This document shows positions 35,449-44,336 of a stretch of 64,000 nt of DNA, in pieces; within the stretch, counting starts at the first letter, position 1, and the number at the start of each line of letters is the position of its first letter. The notes under the pieces are model-generated. The model did no database searches, was not told the origin of the DNA, and worked only from the letters and a program-made list of their open reading frames with translations. Origin of the DNA: Bacillota bacterium (GTDB lineage: Bacteria > Bacillota > Clostridia > Lachnospirales > Lachnospiraceae); the NCBI GenBank assembly GCA_023435895.1, contig JAEZLH010000010.1, positions 62,001 through 126,000 on the forward strand. Reading direction: 5' to 3'. The position numbers and the translations under genes are program-made.

Positions 35449-36090
35449 ATGCAACAGATTTTAGATTACTTAACGCATAATTGGAAGGAACTTTTAAAAT
35501 TAACTGTGGAGCATATGGATATCAGTCTAATATCAATTATTTTTGCAATGATAATTGCGATACCACTGGGAATCTTCAGTACTCGATGTAGCGGCTTATC
35601 GAAATTATTCAAAGGGATATTCGGAACGTTACGTATCATTCCAAGTTTGGCGATTTTAGTTCTTTGCATTCCGATTATGGGAACCGGTCTGAAGCCTGCA
35701 GTGACAGCTTTAGCAATTTTGGCTATACCACCTATTCTGATTAATACAACCTTGGCATTTAGAACCTTGCCCGAACCGGTACTGGAAACTGCATTTGCAA
35801 TGGGAATGGGAAGGTGGAGGACATTTTTTGAGATAAAATTTCCGTTGGCTTTTCCACTTATATTTGCAGGGATCAGAACAGCGGTTGTGGAGGTTATCGC
35901 AAGCGCCACACTGGCTGCGTACATTGGGGCAGGAGGGTTAGGAAGCCTGATTTTTACTGGACTTGGCTTGATGAGATCGGATCTGTTGATTATCGGAGGT
36001 GCTTCGGTGGGGGCGCTATCCCTGTTGTCAGGATTTTTGCTGAATAAAATAGATCGCCGGATTACGAGATATAAAAATCCAAGTAAATAA
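35449..36090 (+). CDS. OpuC/ProW-type ABC transporter permease, first
   Basis: A 213-residue permease with about five or six helices and the inner-membrane coupling motif of importers (ETAFAMGMGRWRTFFEIKFPLAFP). The length and order match OpuCB/OpuCD. I use the ATG at 35449, which has AGGAGG upstream; the frame begins earlier at 35425 without a site. Such transporters are often labelled choline, carnitine or glycine-betaine importers. The ergothioneine importer EgtUV belongs to the same family, and the surrounding catabolic genes make ergothioneine, itself a betaine, the most attractive substrate. A second permease and the ATPase lie downstream after an Fe-S protein gene. Confidence 0.85.
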   Translation: MQQILDYLTHNWKELLKLTVEHMDISLISIIFAMIIAIPLGIFSTRCSGLSKLFKGIFGTLRIIPSLAILVLCIPIMGTGLKPAVTALAILAIPPILINTTLAFRTLPEPVLETAFAMGMGRWRTFFEIKFPLAFPLIFAGIRTAVVEVIASATLAAYIGAGGLGSLIFTGLGLMRSDLLIIGGASVGALSLLSGFLLNKIDRRITRYKNPSK

Positions 36091-36131
36091 CAATTATTTT
36101 TTAGCCTATCAAGGCAGGAAGGGAGAACATT

Positions 36132-37121
36132 ATGAAGCATTATTTATTAAAGAAGTTATCGTTAGTTTTAGCAGTCATTTTAGTATTAGGAGCAATCGCA
36201 GGTTGCGGTAAGAAAGGGGAGGAATCCAGTACCAACACTACCTCTACACCGAAACCTACTCAGACAGCAGAGCCTACCAAGGCAGCAGAGCCTACTAAAG
36301 CAGAGGACACTAAGAAAGATACCGTGATTAAAATCGGTTCCAAGGATTTTACAGAGAATCTTGTTTTGGCAGAGATCTATGCACTGGCTCTTGAAGCGAA
36401 AGGTTATAAAGTTGAAAGAGTTTTTAATCTTGCAAGTGCAGTAGTTCATACAACATTGGTTAGCGGTGATATTGATTTGTATCCGGAATATACAGGAACA
36501 GGCTTATTATCCATATTAAAGCTTCCATTAGAAACCGATCCTCAGAAGGTATATGATACGGTAAAAGCAGAATATGAAAAGCAGTTTAATTTGGTATGGC
36601 TTGATTATGCACAGGCAAATGATGGTCAGGGACTTGTAATTACAACCAAAGCAGCTACAGAATATGGCATTAAGACGATTTCTGATCTTCAAAAGAATGC
36701 AGGAAAATTAAAATTCGCATCCCAAGGTGAATTTGATACCCGTGAAGACGGTATTCCCGCATTAACAAAGACCTATGGCGATTTCAAATGGAAATCCTCC
36801 AAGGTGTATGATAACGGATTAAAGTATGAAGTATTAAAGAATAATGAAGCAGATGTTGCTGTAGCGTATACAACAGAAGGTCAATTGGTTGACAAAACTT
36901 TTACTTTGTTAGAAGATGATAAACATGTATGGCCTCCTTATAATATTGCACCGGTTATCAGCAAAAAGGTACTTGATGCGAATCCGGATATCGCAGATGT
37001 CTTAAATGGAATTGATGCTAAGATCGATACCAAGACAATCACTGCATTGAATGCAAAAGTAGATGTTGATAAGCAGGAATACGAAGAAGTTGCGAAAGAA
37101 TATTTTGATTCCATAAAGTAG
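36132..37121 (+). CDS. OpuC/ProX-type substrate-binding lipoprotein
   Basis: A 329-residue lipoprotein. The signal peptide ends in the lipobox AIAGC (Cys25), followed by a Thr/Pro/Lys-rich linker in which EPTKA recurs. The mature part begins IKIGSKDFTENLVLAEI, the signature of OpuCC/OsmX/ProX proteins, followed by SGDIDLYPEYTGTGLL. The fold binds quaternary ammonium groups with aromatic residues; YPEYTG and WPPYNIAP supply candidates. It is a separate subunit here, whereas EgtU of Helicobacter and Streptococcus fuses the binding domain to the permease. Cargo is predicted to be a betaine-type compound, ergothioneine by context. Confidence 0.88.
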   Translation: MKHYLLKKLSLVLAVILVLGAIAGCGKKGEESSTNTTSTPKPTQTAEPTKAAEPTKAEDTKKDTVIKIGSKDFTENLVLAEIYALALEAKGYKVERVFNLASAVVHTTLVSGDIDLYPEYTGTGLLSILKLPLETDPQKVYDTVKAEYEKQFNLVWLDYAQANDGQGLVITTKAATEYGIKTISDLQKNAGKLKFASQGEFDTREDGIPALTKTYGDFKWKSSKVYDNGLKYEVLKNNEADVAVAYTTEGQLVDKTFTLLEDDKHVWPPYNIAPVISKKVLDANPDIADVLNGIDAKIDTKTITALNAKVDVDKQEYEEVAKEYFDSIK

Positions 37122-37290
37122 TTCGAATTATTGCTGATTAGATAGAACCATGACCCGAGTGGGCGTTATAAATAAGGTGTATGAAAGATTAAAGTTTTAT
37201 ATTCTGTTATAAAGCATTTTACAAACTTATGAATTTGTCATACAAATGTCATACAAAGAGTTAAACAGGAATGTTGTACCGCTAATATAT

Positions 37291-37319
37291 GCCGCAACTC
37301 GGGTTAGCAGGGTTGCGGC
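37291..37319. repeat. GC-rich inverted repeat before the Fe-S protein gene
   Basis: GCCGCAACTC and GGGTTGCGGC form a ten-base stem with one T-G pair around the loop GGGTTAGCA. It ends 15 bases before the ATG at 37335, and no T run follows. It could gate transcription or translation between the binding protein and the next genes. GTCATACAAA also occurs twice in tandem at about 37237-37258. Confidence 0.45.
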
Positions 37320-37334
37320 GGAACGGAGATTGCA

Positions 37335-38252
37335 ATGATAAACCAAGTATTCATCAATAAGTTTCAGATACCGGAGGTTGCCTACCCGTTTCTTGATCGC
37401 ATCTTTTTACCGGAAGAAATCGAGTTTGTTGCAAGGATTAATCCATCCATATTTACAAAAGCCGATGTTGAGCAGCTGGGGATAAAGAAAGCCGAGGATT
37501 TTATAAGACGCAGTTATCAAAGAGGAATTATATCAATAGTTGAAGAAGAGACAGGAACTTATAAGCTGTCGAATTTTTATGGACGGCTTGATATCTTCTC
37601 CATTTCGGAAACGGATACCTATAGAAGCTTTCCCAGGAAAGACAGAGAAGCGTTGGATGGCTGGTATTTTGATGCTTACTATGAAGGTTTATCACAGGAT
37701 TCTACGGAAAGACCTACACAGGATGAAATTTTACCTCTTGATCAGGTATTGGATTTTATTGATCGGCAGGAAAGACCGGTGTATCTTAACTATTGTGACT
37801 GTAGAAGCTTGGGAGGAGTTTGTGGATTGCCCACAAAAACCTGTATCACTTATAGGAACGGAATTAATTCCTTTGTCCACCGCGGGCTTTCGGAAGAAAT
37901 CACAAAGGAACGAGCAAAGGAAATCGTAATAGAAGCAGATAAAGCGCGGTTGATGCATACCGTTAATCCAAACGGAATCTGCAATTGCTGCGGTGATTGC
38001 TGTTATTTATTCCGAGCACAGGAAAGAAGAAAAAGCGGAGGATTTTGGCCAAAAACGGAACAGGTCATTTCTCTTGACCATAATAAATGCATTAAATGCG
38101 GTAAGTGTATCAAAACCTGCCATTTTGGAGTGTTTCAAAAGCAAGAGTTGATACTGGTGGATCAATCAAAATGTATCGGATGCGGAATTTGTGTCAACCC
38201 ATGTCCGGTCAATGCGTTAACATTGTTAAATAGAGCACGCACTTTGGAATAA
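37335..38252 (+). CDS. Multi-cluster 4Fe-4S protein
   Basis: A 305-residue iron-sulfur protein. The first 130 residues look like a helical or winged-helix domain (FTKADVEQLGIKKAEDFIRRS). A Cys-rich middle follows: YCDCRSLGGVCGLPTKTC and GICNCCGDCCYLF. The end is a classic two-cluster ferredoxin: CIKCGKCIKTCHFGVF and CIGCGICVNPCPVNAL. That gives room for at least three clusters. Placed inside an ABC-importer operon it is out of the ordinary. It may hand electrons to a reductive desulfuration or to the nitrogenase-like enzymes; neither is proven by sequence. CGGAG precedes the ATG. Confidence 0.8.
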   Translation: MINQVFINKFQIPEVAYPFLDRIFLPEEIEFVARINPSIFTKADVEQLGIKKAEDFIRRSYQRGIISIVEEETGTYKLSNFYGRLDIFSISETDTYRSFPRKDREALDGWYFDAYYEGLSQDSTERPTQDEILPLDQVLDFIDRQERPVYLNYCDCRSLGGVCGLPTKTCITYRNGINSFVHRGLSEEITKERAKEIVIEADKARLMHTVNPNGICNCCGDCCYLFRAQERRKSGGFWPKTEQVISLDHNKCIKCGKCIKTCHFGVFQKQELILVDQSKCIGCGICVNPCPVNALTLLNRARTLE

Positions 38253-38278
38253 AGCTGTGCGGGAATGAGGTAGAAAGA

Positions 38279-39049
38279 ATGGGTATTGCAGCTGAATTTA
38301 TTAAAATTAACAAGCGCTTTCCAAAAGCAAATTATAATGCGCTCAACGATGTGAATCTGAGTATAGAGGAAGGGGAGTTGATTACGATCTTGGGTACATC
38401 AGGATGCGGTAAGACTACCTTGCTTAAGATGGTGAATCGGATTTATGATCCGGACAGCGGTGAGATTCGGTTGTTCGGAAAGAATATCAAAGAGATGGAT
38501 CCGGTAAAACTCAGGAGAGAAATCGGTTATGTAATTCAGCAAGTGGGACTCTTCCCTCATATGACCATATATAACAACGTAGCCACTGTACCGAAAATTC
38601 TTGGTTGGGAGAAGGAGAAAATCAAGCAAAGAGTCATCCAATTATTTGAATTGGTGAACTTGGATTATAAAGAATTTAAGGATCGCTATCCGGCTCAGTT
38701 GTCCGGTGGACAGCAGCAAAGAATTGGGCTTGCAAGAGCATTAGCCGCAGATCCTTCCTTAATGCTTTTGGATGAACCCTTTGGAGCCATAGATGCTATT
38801 AATAGGGAGAAACTTCAGGATGAGTTACTTCGAATTCATGAAGCCTCAAGAAAAACCTTTTTATTTGTCACCCATGATATCAATGAGGCTTTTAAACTTG
38901 GAACCAGGGTGTTAATCATGGATAAAGGGGAAGTAAAGCAATTTGGTACTCCCTCAGAAATTGTGAAAAACCCGGCAGATGAATTTGTTCAAACCCTGCT
39001 TCGATCCGCAGGAAGGCAATACATCGAATTGGACGGAGGAGGGATTTAA
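38279..39049 (+). CDS. OpuC/ProV-type ABC transporter ATPase
   Basis: A 256-residue importer ATPase. Walker A is GTSGCGKTT, the Q-loop IGYVIQQVGLFPHMT is typical of the glycine-betaine/OpuCA group, the signature is LSGGQQQR, Walker B is LMLLDEPFGAID and the switch histidine lies in VTHDINEAF. The tandem CBS domains found in osmotically controlled OpuCA and OpuAA (about 380-400 residues) are missing. Loss of the ionic-strength sensor argues for a nutrient importer rather than an osmoprotectant system, as with EgtV. Its stop shares one base with the next start. Confidence 0.88.
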   Translation: MGIAAEFIKINKRFPKANYNALNDVNLSIEEGELITILGTSGCGKTTLLKMVNRIYDPDSGEIRLFGKNIKEMDPVKLRREIGYVIQQVGLFPHMTIYNNVATVPKILGWEKEKIKQRVIQLFELVNLDYKEFKDRYPAQLSGGQQQRIGLARALAADPSLMLLDEPFGAIDAINREKLQDELLRIHEASRKTFLFVTHDINEAFKLGTRVLIMDKGEVKQFGTPSEIVKNPADEFVQTLLRSAGRQYIELDGGGI

Positions 39050-39687
39050 TGATTGCCTACTTTGAAAAGTATCATGATAAACTGTTTGATGCGCTTGCGG
39101 AGCATTTAAAAATAGTAGGAACAACCTTATTGATATCAATTATTTTAGCATTTGTTATTACGGTCATTATCATAAAATCCGAATTTTTATCGGGTCTTGT
39201 GATTCAAATATTTGGAGTTGTTTACTCCATACCAAGCCTCGCGCTATTCTCATTGCTGATACCAGTGATGGGAATCGGATCTAAAACAGCCATCTTTGTA
39301 TTGGTACTATATAACCAGTTCCTGTTACTTCGCAATAATATTGCAGGTCTGCGTAGCGTGGATCCCGCAGTTTTGGAGGTTGCTAAGGGAATGGGAATGA
39401 GTAATTGGCAGAGGTTATATAAGGTTGAACTGCCCTTAGCGTTACCGGTTATTATGGCAGGAATTCATTTGGCGGTGATTTCAACCATCGGTATTGCGAC
39501 CATAGCAGCGACAATCCATGCAGGAGGACTTGGAAGAATTCTCTTTGACGGTCTGAGGACTATGAATACCAATAAAATTATTTGGGGTACTATATTCTGC
39601 GCGGGAATCGCTTGGCTTGCAGATATCATTTTACGACTACTGGAAAAAATTCTTTATAAAAAGGCGGGATATCAGAATGAGTTATGA
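39049..39687 (+). CDS. OpuC/ProW-type ABC transporter permease, second
   Basis: A 212-residue permease with about five helices and the coupling motif EVAKGMGMSNWQRLYKVELPLALP. It pairs with the permease at 35449 and the ATPase just upstream, with which it shares one base (TAATG). Its 3' end overlaps the start of the sulfhydrylase gene by eleven bases, so import and sulfur assimilation are translated together. Confidence 0.85.
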   Translation: MIAYFEKYHDKLFDALAEHLKIVGTTLLISIILAFVITVIIIKSEFLSGLVIQIFGVVYSIPSLALFSLLIPVMGIGSKTAIFVLVLYNQFLLLRNNIAGLRSVDPAVLEVAKGMGMSNWQRLYKVELPLALPVIMAGIHLAVISTIGIATIAATIHAGGLGRILFDGLRTMNTNKIIWGTIFCAGIAWLADIILRLLEKILYKKAGYQNEL

Positions 39688-40978
39688 AGCTTACAAAGAC
39701 AATTCACTTGGTTTTACAACCAGACAATTACATGCTGGCTATAATCCGGCGGAGCATTACCGGTCAAAGGCGGTTCCGATTTATCAGACTGCAGCCTTTG
39801 AATTGGGTGACTTTGAACGATGCACCAGATTGTTTGATTATTCCGAGGAAGGTCACTCCTATGTGCGTTTTTCAAATCCCACCAATGATGTACTTGAGAA
39901 AAGAATAGCATCACTGGACGGTGGAAGTGCGGCGTTATCTTTAAGCTCCGGTATGGCGGCTATCTCCAATACCTTTTTAAACCTTGCTAAGGCAGGAGAT
40001 GAGATTGTTGCAGTTCAAACGCTGTATGGAGGAAGTACCACACTTTTAAATAAAATTTTACCGGAATACGGAATCGTAGGTCGCTTTGTAGAAGATGAGA
40101 ATGATATTGAATCCTATAAAAAGGTAATCAACGAAAAAACAAGGGCAATCTATATTGAAAGCCTTGGTAATCCGGGTATGAATATTGTGGATATTGAAGC
40201 AATTGCTAATCTGGCCCATGAGAATGGTATTCCCTTGGTAATTGATAATACCTTTGCTACCCCATATTTGCTAAGATCCTTTGATTATGGGGCAGATATT
40301 ATCTGTTACTCCGCAACCAAGTATCTGGCAGGTCACGGAACCATTATTGTTGGTCTTGTGGTGGAAAAGGGTGATTTTAATTGGCTAAATGGTAAATTTC
40401 CTCAGTTTGAATCCTTCTATGAGGAATATAGAGATTCAATCGGCGAGGAAATTTTGAAGAAAACTATGTTTACTAAGCGCCTTCGTATTCGTTATTTAAC
40501 CGATCTTGGTTCCCATCTTTCTCCTACCACTGCATTTTATCTGATGCAGGGAATGGAAACCCTCTCTCTTCGTATGGATCGACATACTCAGAATGCTCAA
40601 AAGGTAGCAGAGTTTTTAACAACTCATCCCCAGGTGCTCTCTGTAAACTATCCAGGACTGCCGGACTCGCCGTATTATGAACTGGCTAAAAAATATTTCC
40701 CAAAGGGGCCGGGAGCAATTCTCTCCATTCGGTTAAAGGGAGGACTTCAAGCTGCAAAGACTGTTCTTAAAAAGGTTCGTGTCTTTGACTATATGGTAAA
40801 TGTGGGAGATGCAAAATCCTTAATCGTTCATTCTGCTACTTCGACCCATTTCGGACAGACGGAGGAACAAAGAATCAAAGCGGGAGTTTATGAGGATACC
40901 TTAAGGATATCGGTGGGAATTGAGGATGCAGAGGATTTGATCGCTGATCTTAAACAGGCGCTGGATGCCATCGAATAG
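39677..40978 (+). CDS. metY: O-acetylhomoserine sulfhydrylase (MetY)
   Basis: A 433-residue PLP enzyme of the Cys/Met metabolism class. It joins O-acetylhomoserine to sulfide, giving homocysteine, or to methanethiol, giving methionine directly. The N-terminal FTTRQLHAGY, the PIYQTAAFELG block, the SSGMAAISNTFLNL loop and the PLP lysine in YSATKYLAGHG are all as in MetY; length (about 430) separates it from MetB/MetC (about 380). I use the ATG at 39677 within the permease end. MetY is also found with the methylthio-alkane reductase genes of Rhodospirillum, where it captures methanethiol. Here it ends the transporter operon and precedes a terminator. Confidence 0.92.
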   Translation: MSYEAYKDNSLGFTTRQLHAGYNPAEHYRSKAVPIYQTAAFELGDFERCTRLFDYSEEGHSYVRFSNPTNDVLEKRIASLDGGSAALSLSSGMAAISNTFLNLAKAGDEIVAVQTLYGGSTTLLNKILPEYGIVGRFVEDENDIESYKKVINEKTRAIYIESLGNPGMNIVDIEAIANLAHENGIPLVIDNTFATPYLLRSFDYGADIICYSATKYLAGHGTIIVGLVVEKGDFNWLNGKFPQFESFYEEYRDSIGEEILKKTMFTKRLRIRYLTDLGSHLSPTTAFYLMQGMETLSLRMDRHTQNAQKVAEFLTTHPQVLSVNYPGLPDSPYYELAKKYFPKGPGAILSIRLKGGLQAAKTVLKKVRVFDYMVNVGDAKSLIVHSATSTHFGQTEEQRIKAGVYEDTLRISVGIEDAEDLIADLKQALDAIE

Positions 40979-41066
40979 GGCTCTAGAACTGGGTGAAATG
41001 ACAGTGAATGCAGCCGGCATTACCAATGGAGCAGGGCATTTAGAAGTTATAATTGAAAGATAGATC

Positions 41067-41116
41067 AAGCATCAAGAACTGGAGCGGCCAGTTTTTGATG
41101 CTTTTGTGCGTTTTTT
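41067..41116 (+). terminator. Rho-independent terminator after metY
   Basis: A 16-base stem with one G-U pair (AAGCATCAAGAACTGG at 41067-41082, CCAGTTTTTGATGCTT at 41088-41103) with a five-base loop is followed by T-rich sequence. In the remaining interval up to the LysR gene (41117-41340) I see no gene or structure. Confidence 0.85.
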
Positions 41117-41340
41117 GAAGATATGACTGCATGGAAAGCGTGATACTGCTCTTACTACAGCAGTAAATAGGCAAAGTAAGACTTGTTGGGAAAATTGTCT
41201 GCTTAGCAGGAATGATATTATAGACTCTAATAAATCTGAAGGAACAGCAGCAATAAAAGGGTGGAAGATGCTATGGCAACCCAACAGCAAAAGCCCATAA
41301 TAATAGCTTTCCCTCCCTTTTTTAGATGGTATGTATTATC

Positions 41341-42207
41341 TTATTTTACGAACTCAATAAAGTCCTTCGCTGCAGCTGTTAAATATTTGTTCTTATGATA
41401 AATAATGTGATATTGACGTTCAAAGGTAAGACAATCAATTTCAAGTCTTGATACCAGCTTCCGATCAAGATAATCTTGCGCCAGTCGCAGAGGGAGAATT
41501 GAAATACCGAGTCCCGCAGATACGCCGAGTAGAATGGCTTCCGTACTGGTGCTTTCCCATATTGGTTTGATGGATATATTATGGAGGGATAGAATCGATT
41601 CAGCAAGCTCCCTGGTTCCGCTGTTCTTTTCTCTCATTAAAAACTTCTGATCTGCTAAATCCTTTATAGTAACAATTACCTTCTGTAGTAATGGATGATT
41701 TTCATTACAAATCACGATTAATTCATCTTTAATAAAATCCTCTGAAATGATATTTTCTGAATGAACAATTCCTTCAATTAAAGCAAAATCCAATTCGTTT
41801 TTCAATATCATATCTTCAATGATGTCCGAACTGTCAATGGTAACCTGCGTTTGTATATTTGGATATTGATCTGCAAACCCTTTTATGTATCCTGGCATTA
41901 AATGAGTACCAATCGTTATACTGGAACCGATTTTTATTGTGCCGGAATTGTGCTCTGATTTTATGGTATTACCCAATTCTTCAAACAGGGAGAGTATATG
42001 AAGTGCATATTCATATACAGTTTTGCCTACATCGGTTAAATAGATTTTTTTGGAAATTCGTTCAAAGAAAGGCATATGGTAATAAGTTTCCAATTCCTTG
42101 ATGGCACTGCTCACAGCTGGTTGTGAGATATATAGTTTTTTTGCAGCCAGAGTAATACTGTTTTCTTTGCATACAGTAGCAAAGATTGTTAAATGTCTTA
42201 AGGTCAT
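41341..42207 (-). CDS. LysR-family transcriptional regulator
   Basis: A 288-residue LysR regulator. The N-terminal winged helix reads MTLRHLTIFATVCKENSITLAAKKLYISQPAVS, followed by the linker helix and a two-lobed effector domain (IKIGSSITIGTHLMPGYI, DFALIEG, GLGISILP). The nearest named groups are CysL and CbbR-like proteins, often tied to sulfur or one-carbon metabolism. It sits after metY and divergent from the chromate-transporter pair; LysR proteins usually control the divergent neighbour. The effector is unknown. Confidence 0.88.
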   Translation of the reverse strand: MTLRHLTIFATVCKENSITLAAKKLYISQPAVSSAIKELETYYHMPFFERISKKIYLTDVGKTVYEYALHILSLFEELGNTIKSEHNSGTIKIGSSITIGTHLMPGYIKGFADQYPNIQTQVTIDSSDIIEDMILKNELDFALIEGIVHSENIISEDFIKDELIVICNENHPLLQKVIVTIKDLADQKFLMREKNSGTRELAESILSLHNISIKPIWESTSTEAILLGVSAGLGISILPLRLAQDYLDRKLVSRLEIDCLTFERQYHIIYHKNKYLTAAAKDFIEFVK

Positions 42208-42746
42208 ACATTTGCTCCTTATCTTGAAAATAGAAAAATAATTGAACCATCATTATTGTCGGTATTGTAGGATGAACAGATAGAATGCCTACTTTCCTAA
42301 GTTACTTCGGGATTTGCTTATTTGCTTCCGCGCTGGAGTTGTTTTTGCTATGAATATAATAATTAATCTTCTTGGTCTTCATCCTTATTATGTGATTTGT
42401 TTATGGTTAAAATTAAATTTAAAACAAGAATAAACATAATGAAATGCTTATGCATATAATTATAAATCCGAATTATACTTATGTAAATCTCCATAGTATA
42501 ATAAATAGTGTACCAATTGTTATGGACTCTGATTTTTTTCTGACAGAAAAGGTTTATTAAATATTATTTCTATGGATGATGCAAGATCTGATGAGAAGGT
42601 TAAGATAATTAGAACGATTAATGCATTATCAGCAGGAATCTTACGTTTTGCGAATGTTGTTATTGGCACAGAATAAGCAGGGTTATTAGACCCTTCGGTA
42701 TAGATATGTAATTAGAATAAGAATAAAATTGAAGGAGTTAATAGGA
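42208..42746. promoter_or_regulatory. LysR/chrA divergent intergenic region with a LysR-type dyad
   Basis: This 539-base region carries an inverted repeat TATAATT-N9-AATTATA at 42455-42477 and a perfect TATAAT at 42497-42502 without a good -35, an arrangement usual for LysR-activated promoters. A short frame at about 42571-42675 (35 codons from an ATG) has no convincing ribosome site and no recognisable product. Nothing else is visible. Confidence 0.4.
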
Positions 42747-43325
42747 ATGAAACGGAATGCCAAATTATATCTTCAGTTATTCGTATCAACCTTCATGTTA
42801 AGTGCGTTTACGGTAGGGGGAGGATTTGTGATAGTCCCCCTGATGCGTAAGAAATTTGTAGAGGGATATCATTGGATTAAAGAAGAGGATATGCTGGACT
42901 TAACAGCAATTGCACAATCGTCACCCGGTGTGATCGCCGTGAACGCAGCCATTTTGATAGGTTATCAGGTTGGAGGAATAATAGGTTCTATGATAACCAT
43001 CCTGGGCACAGTACTTCCGCCATTTATCATATTATCGGTAATATCAGTTGCATATACGGCATTTCGGGATAGCTTGATTGTACACTACGTTCTGCTTGGA
43101 ATGCAGGCAGGGGTTGCGGCAGTTATACTGGATGTGGTTCTTAGTATGATAAAGGAGCTGTTGAAGGAAAGAAAATTGCTTCCCGTTATAGTAATGATTG
43201 GAGCATTCATTGCAACCTTCTTTTTTACGGTAAATGTTGCATATGTGGTTTTAATCAGCGGCTTCATTGGCGGGTTAACAACCCTGTATTTAAAATACAT
43301 GAAAAAGAATGGTGAACGAGAATGA
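42747..43325 (+). CDS. Chromate transporter-family protein, N-terminal half (ChrA)
   Basis: A 192-residue membrane protein equal to one half of the bidomain CHR transporters. The family motifs are FTVGGGFVIVPLMRKKFVE near the start, then DLTAIAQSSPGVIAVNAAILIGYQVGG. About six helices follow. The ATG at 42747 has AGGAG upstream; a TTG at 42729 includes it. It overlaps the second half by four bases and the two must work as a heterodimer. Split CHR proteins are known in Bacillota; the natural anion is not always chromate, and sulfate-like oxyanions or others are possible. Confidence 0.88.
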   Translation: MKRNAKLYLQLFVSTFMLSAFTVGGGFVIVPLMRKKFVEGYHWIKEEDMLDLTAIAQSSPGVIAVNAAILIGYQVGGIIGSMITILGTVLPPFIILSVISVAYTAFRDSLIVHYVLLGMQAGVAAVILDVVLSMIKELLKERKLLPVIVMIGAFIATFFFTVNVAYVVLISGFIGGLTTLYLKYMKKNGERE

Positions 43326-43891
43326 TATATTGGCAGCTTTTTTTAAGTTTTGTACAGATTGGTTTATTTAGCTTTGGAGGTGGCTATGCAGCTATTCCCC
43401 TAATTCAAAATCAGGTTGTAGACATACATGGATGGTTAACCATGAAGGAATTTGCTGACGTTATAACAATTTCACAGATGACTCCCGGACCCATTGGAAT
43501 TAATGCAGCCACCTTTATTGGAATTCGTATGGGAGGAATATTAGGGGCGGTTGTAGCTACAATCGGATGTATTTTGCCTTCCTGCATTATTGTATTGACG
43601 CTTGCATATTTCTATCAGAGATTTCGTAAATTATCCGCTGTACAAGGAGTTTTGCAGGGATTGAGACCAGCAGTAATTGCAATGATTACCTCGGCTGGAT
43701 TAGAACTGCTTATCTTATCCTTTTGGAGGGAAAAAGGTATTTCGCTTAACTATAAGGGGATAGACTTTATTGCCGTCGGAATATTTCTGGTTGCATTTAC
43801 TATTATTAGAAAATGGAAGGTAAGCCCGATTTTGCTGATGCTAGGTTCTGGTATCAGCGGCTTCGTTCTGTATTCTTTTTTTGCTAAATGA
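43322..43891 (+). CDS. Chromate transporter-family protein, C-terminal half (ChrA)
   Basis: A 189-residue partner of the preceding protein, with the parallel motifs FSFGGGYAAIPLIQNQV and ITISQMTPGPIGINAATFIGIRMGG. It starts in an ATGA overlap with the first half. No other gene follows on this strand for nearly 900 bases, so the pair probably forms its own LysR-controlled unit. Confidence 0.88.
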   Translation: MIYWQLFLSFVQIGLFSFGGGYAAIPLIQNQVVDIHGWLTMKEFADVITISQMTPGPIGINAATFIGIRMGGILGAVVATIGCILPSCIIVLTLAYFYQRFRKLSAVQGVLQGLRPAVIAMITSAGLELLILSFWREKGISLNYKGIDFIAVGIFLVAFTIIRKWKVSPILLMLGSGISGFVLYSFFAK

Positions 43892-44024
43892 AAGAGGAGT
43901 AAATTATCTATAGGGTAAAGCAGTGTAGAGTTTTAAAAATGTTGTTTTGAGAAACCCAAATAAACATTTGAAAAACGGACATTAGATTGACAGTCGGAAT
44001 GTTTTGCCATTAGAGCTTTGAGTA

Positions 44025-44336
44025 TTATTGCGAATCAATTTTCTCTTTCTTCTTATAATTTTTATTGTAAAAGTATAAATTATATAATATTCCAAAAGCT
44101 AATAGTATAAATGGATAATTAATGATGGTATAAACTTGGCGATCTGTACCAAATGTAATACTAATTTTTAATGCGAATATTGTAAATCTAATATCATTTA
44201 AAACTCCTGTACCTTGACTCCCTGTCAGAAGTAATGTATCTTTTATCTGTTTCATAAAGAAAAGTGTCTGAAAGATAGTTATAATTGCGATGTTCACATT
44301 TATATTTAAACATCTTCTTACTGATTTTTTATCCAT
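44025..44336 (-). CDS. Small membrane protein of unknown function
   Basis: A 103-residue frame with two hydrophobic stretches (NVNIAIITIFQTLFFM and PFILLAFGILYNLYFY) and a lysine-rich end. AAGGAT lies nine bases before the ATG on the minus strand, and no larger gene overlaps it. I do not recognise a family. It may be real, but could be a chance frame in AT-rich DNA. Confidence 0.45.
   Translation of the reverse strand: MDKKSVRRCLNINVNIAIITIFQTLFFMKQIKDTLLLTGSQGTGVLNDIRFTIFALKISITFGTDRQVYTIINYPFILLAFGILYNLYFYNKNYKKKEKIDSQ

Noticed and set aside
35449..39049. Osmoprotectant (glycine betaine) uptake system
   Set aside because: The ATPase lacks CBS osmosensor domains and the operon sits with sulfur assimilation and imidazole catabolism; not excluded, but less likely.
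42571..42678. 35-codon frame in the LysR/chrA region
   Set aside because: No good ribosome site and no family resemblance; could be a gene remnant, but this cannot be supported.
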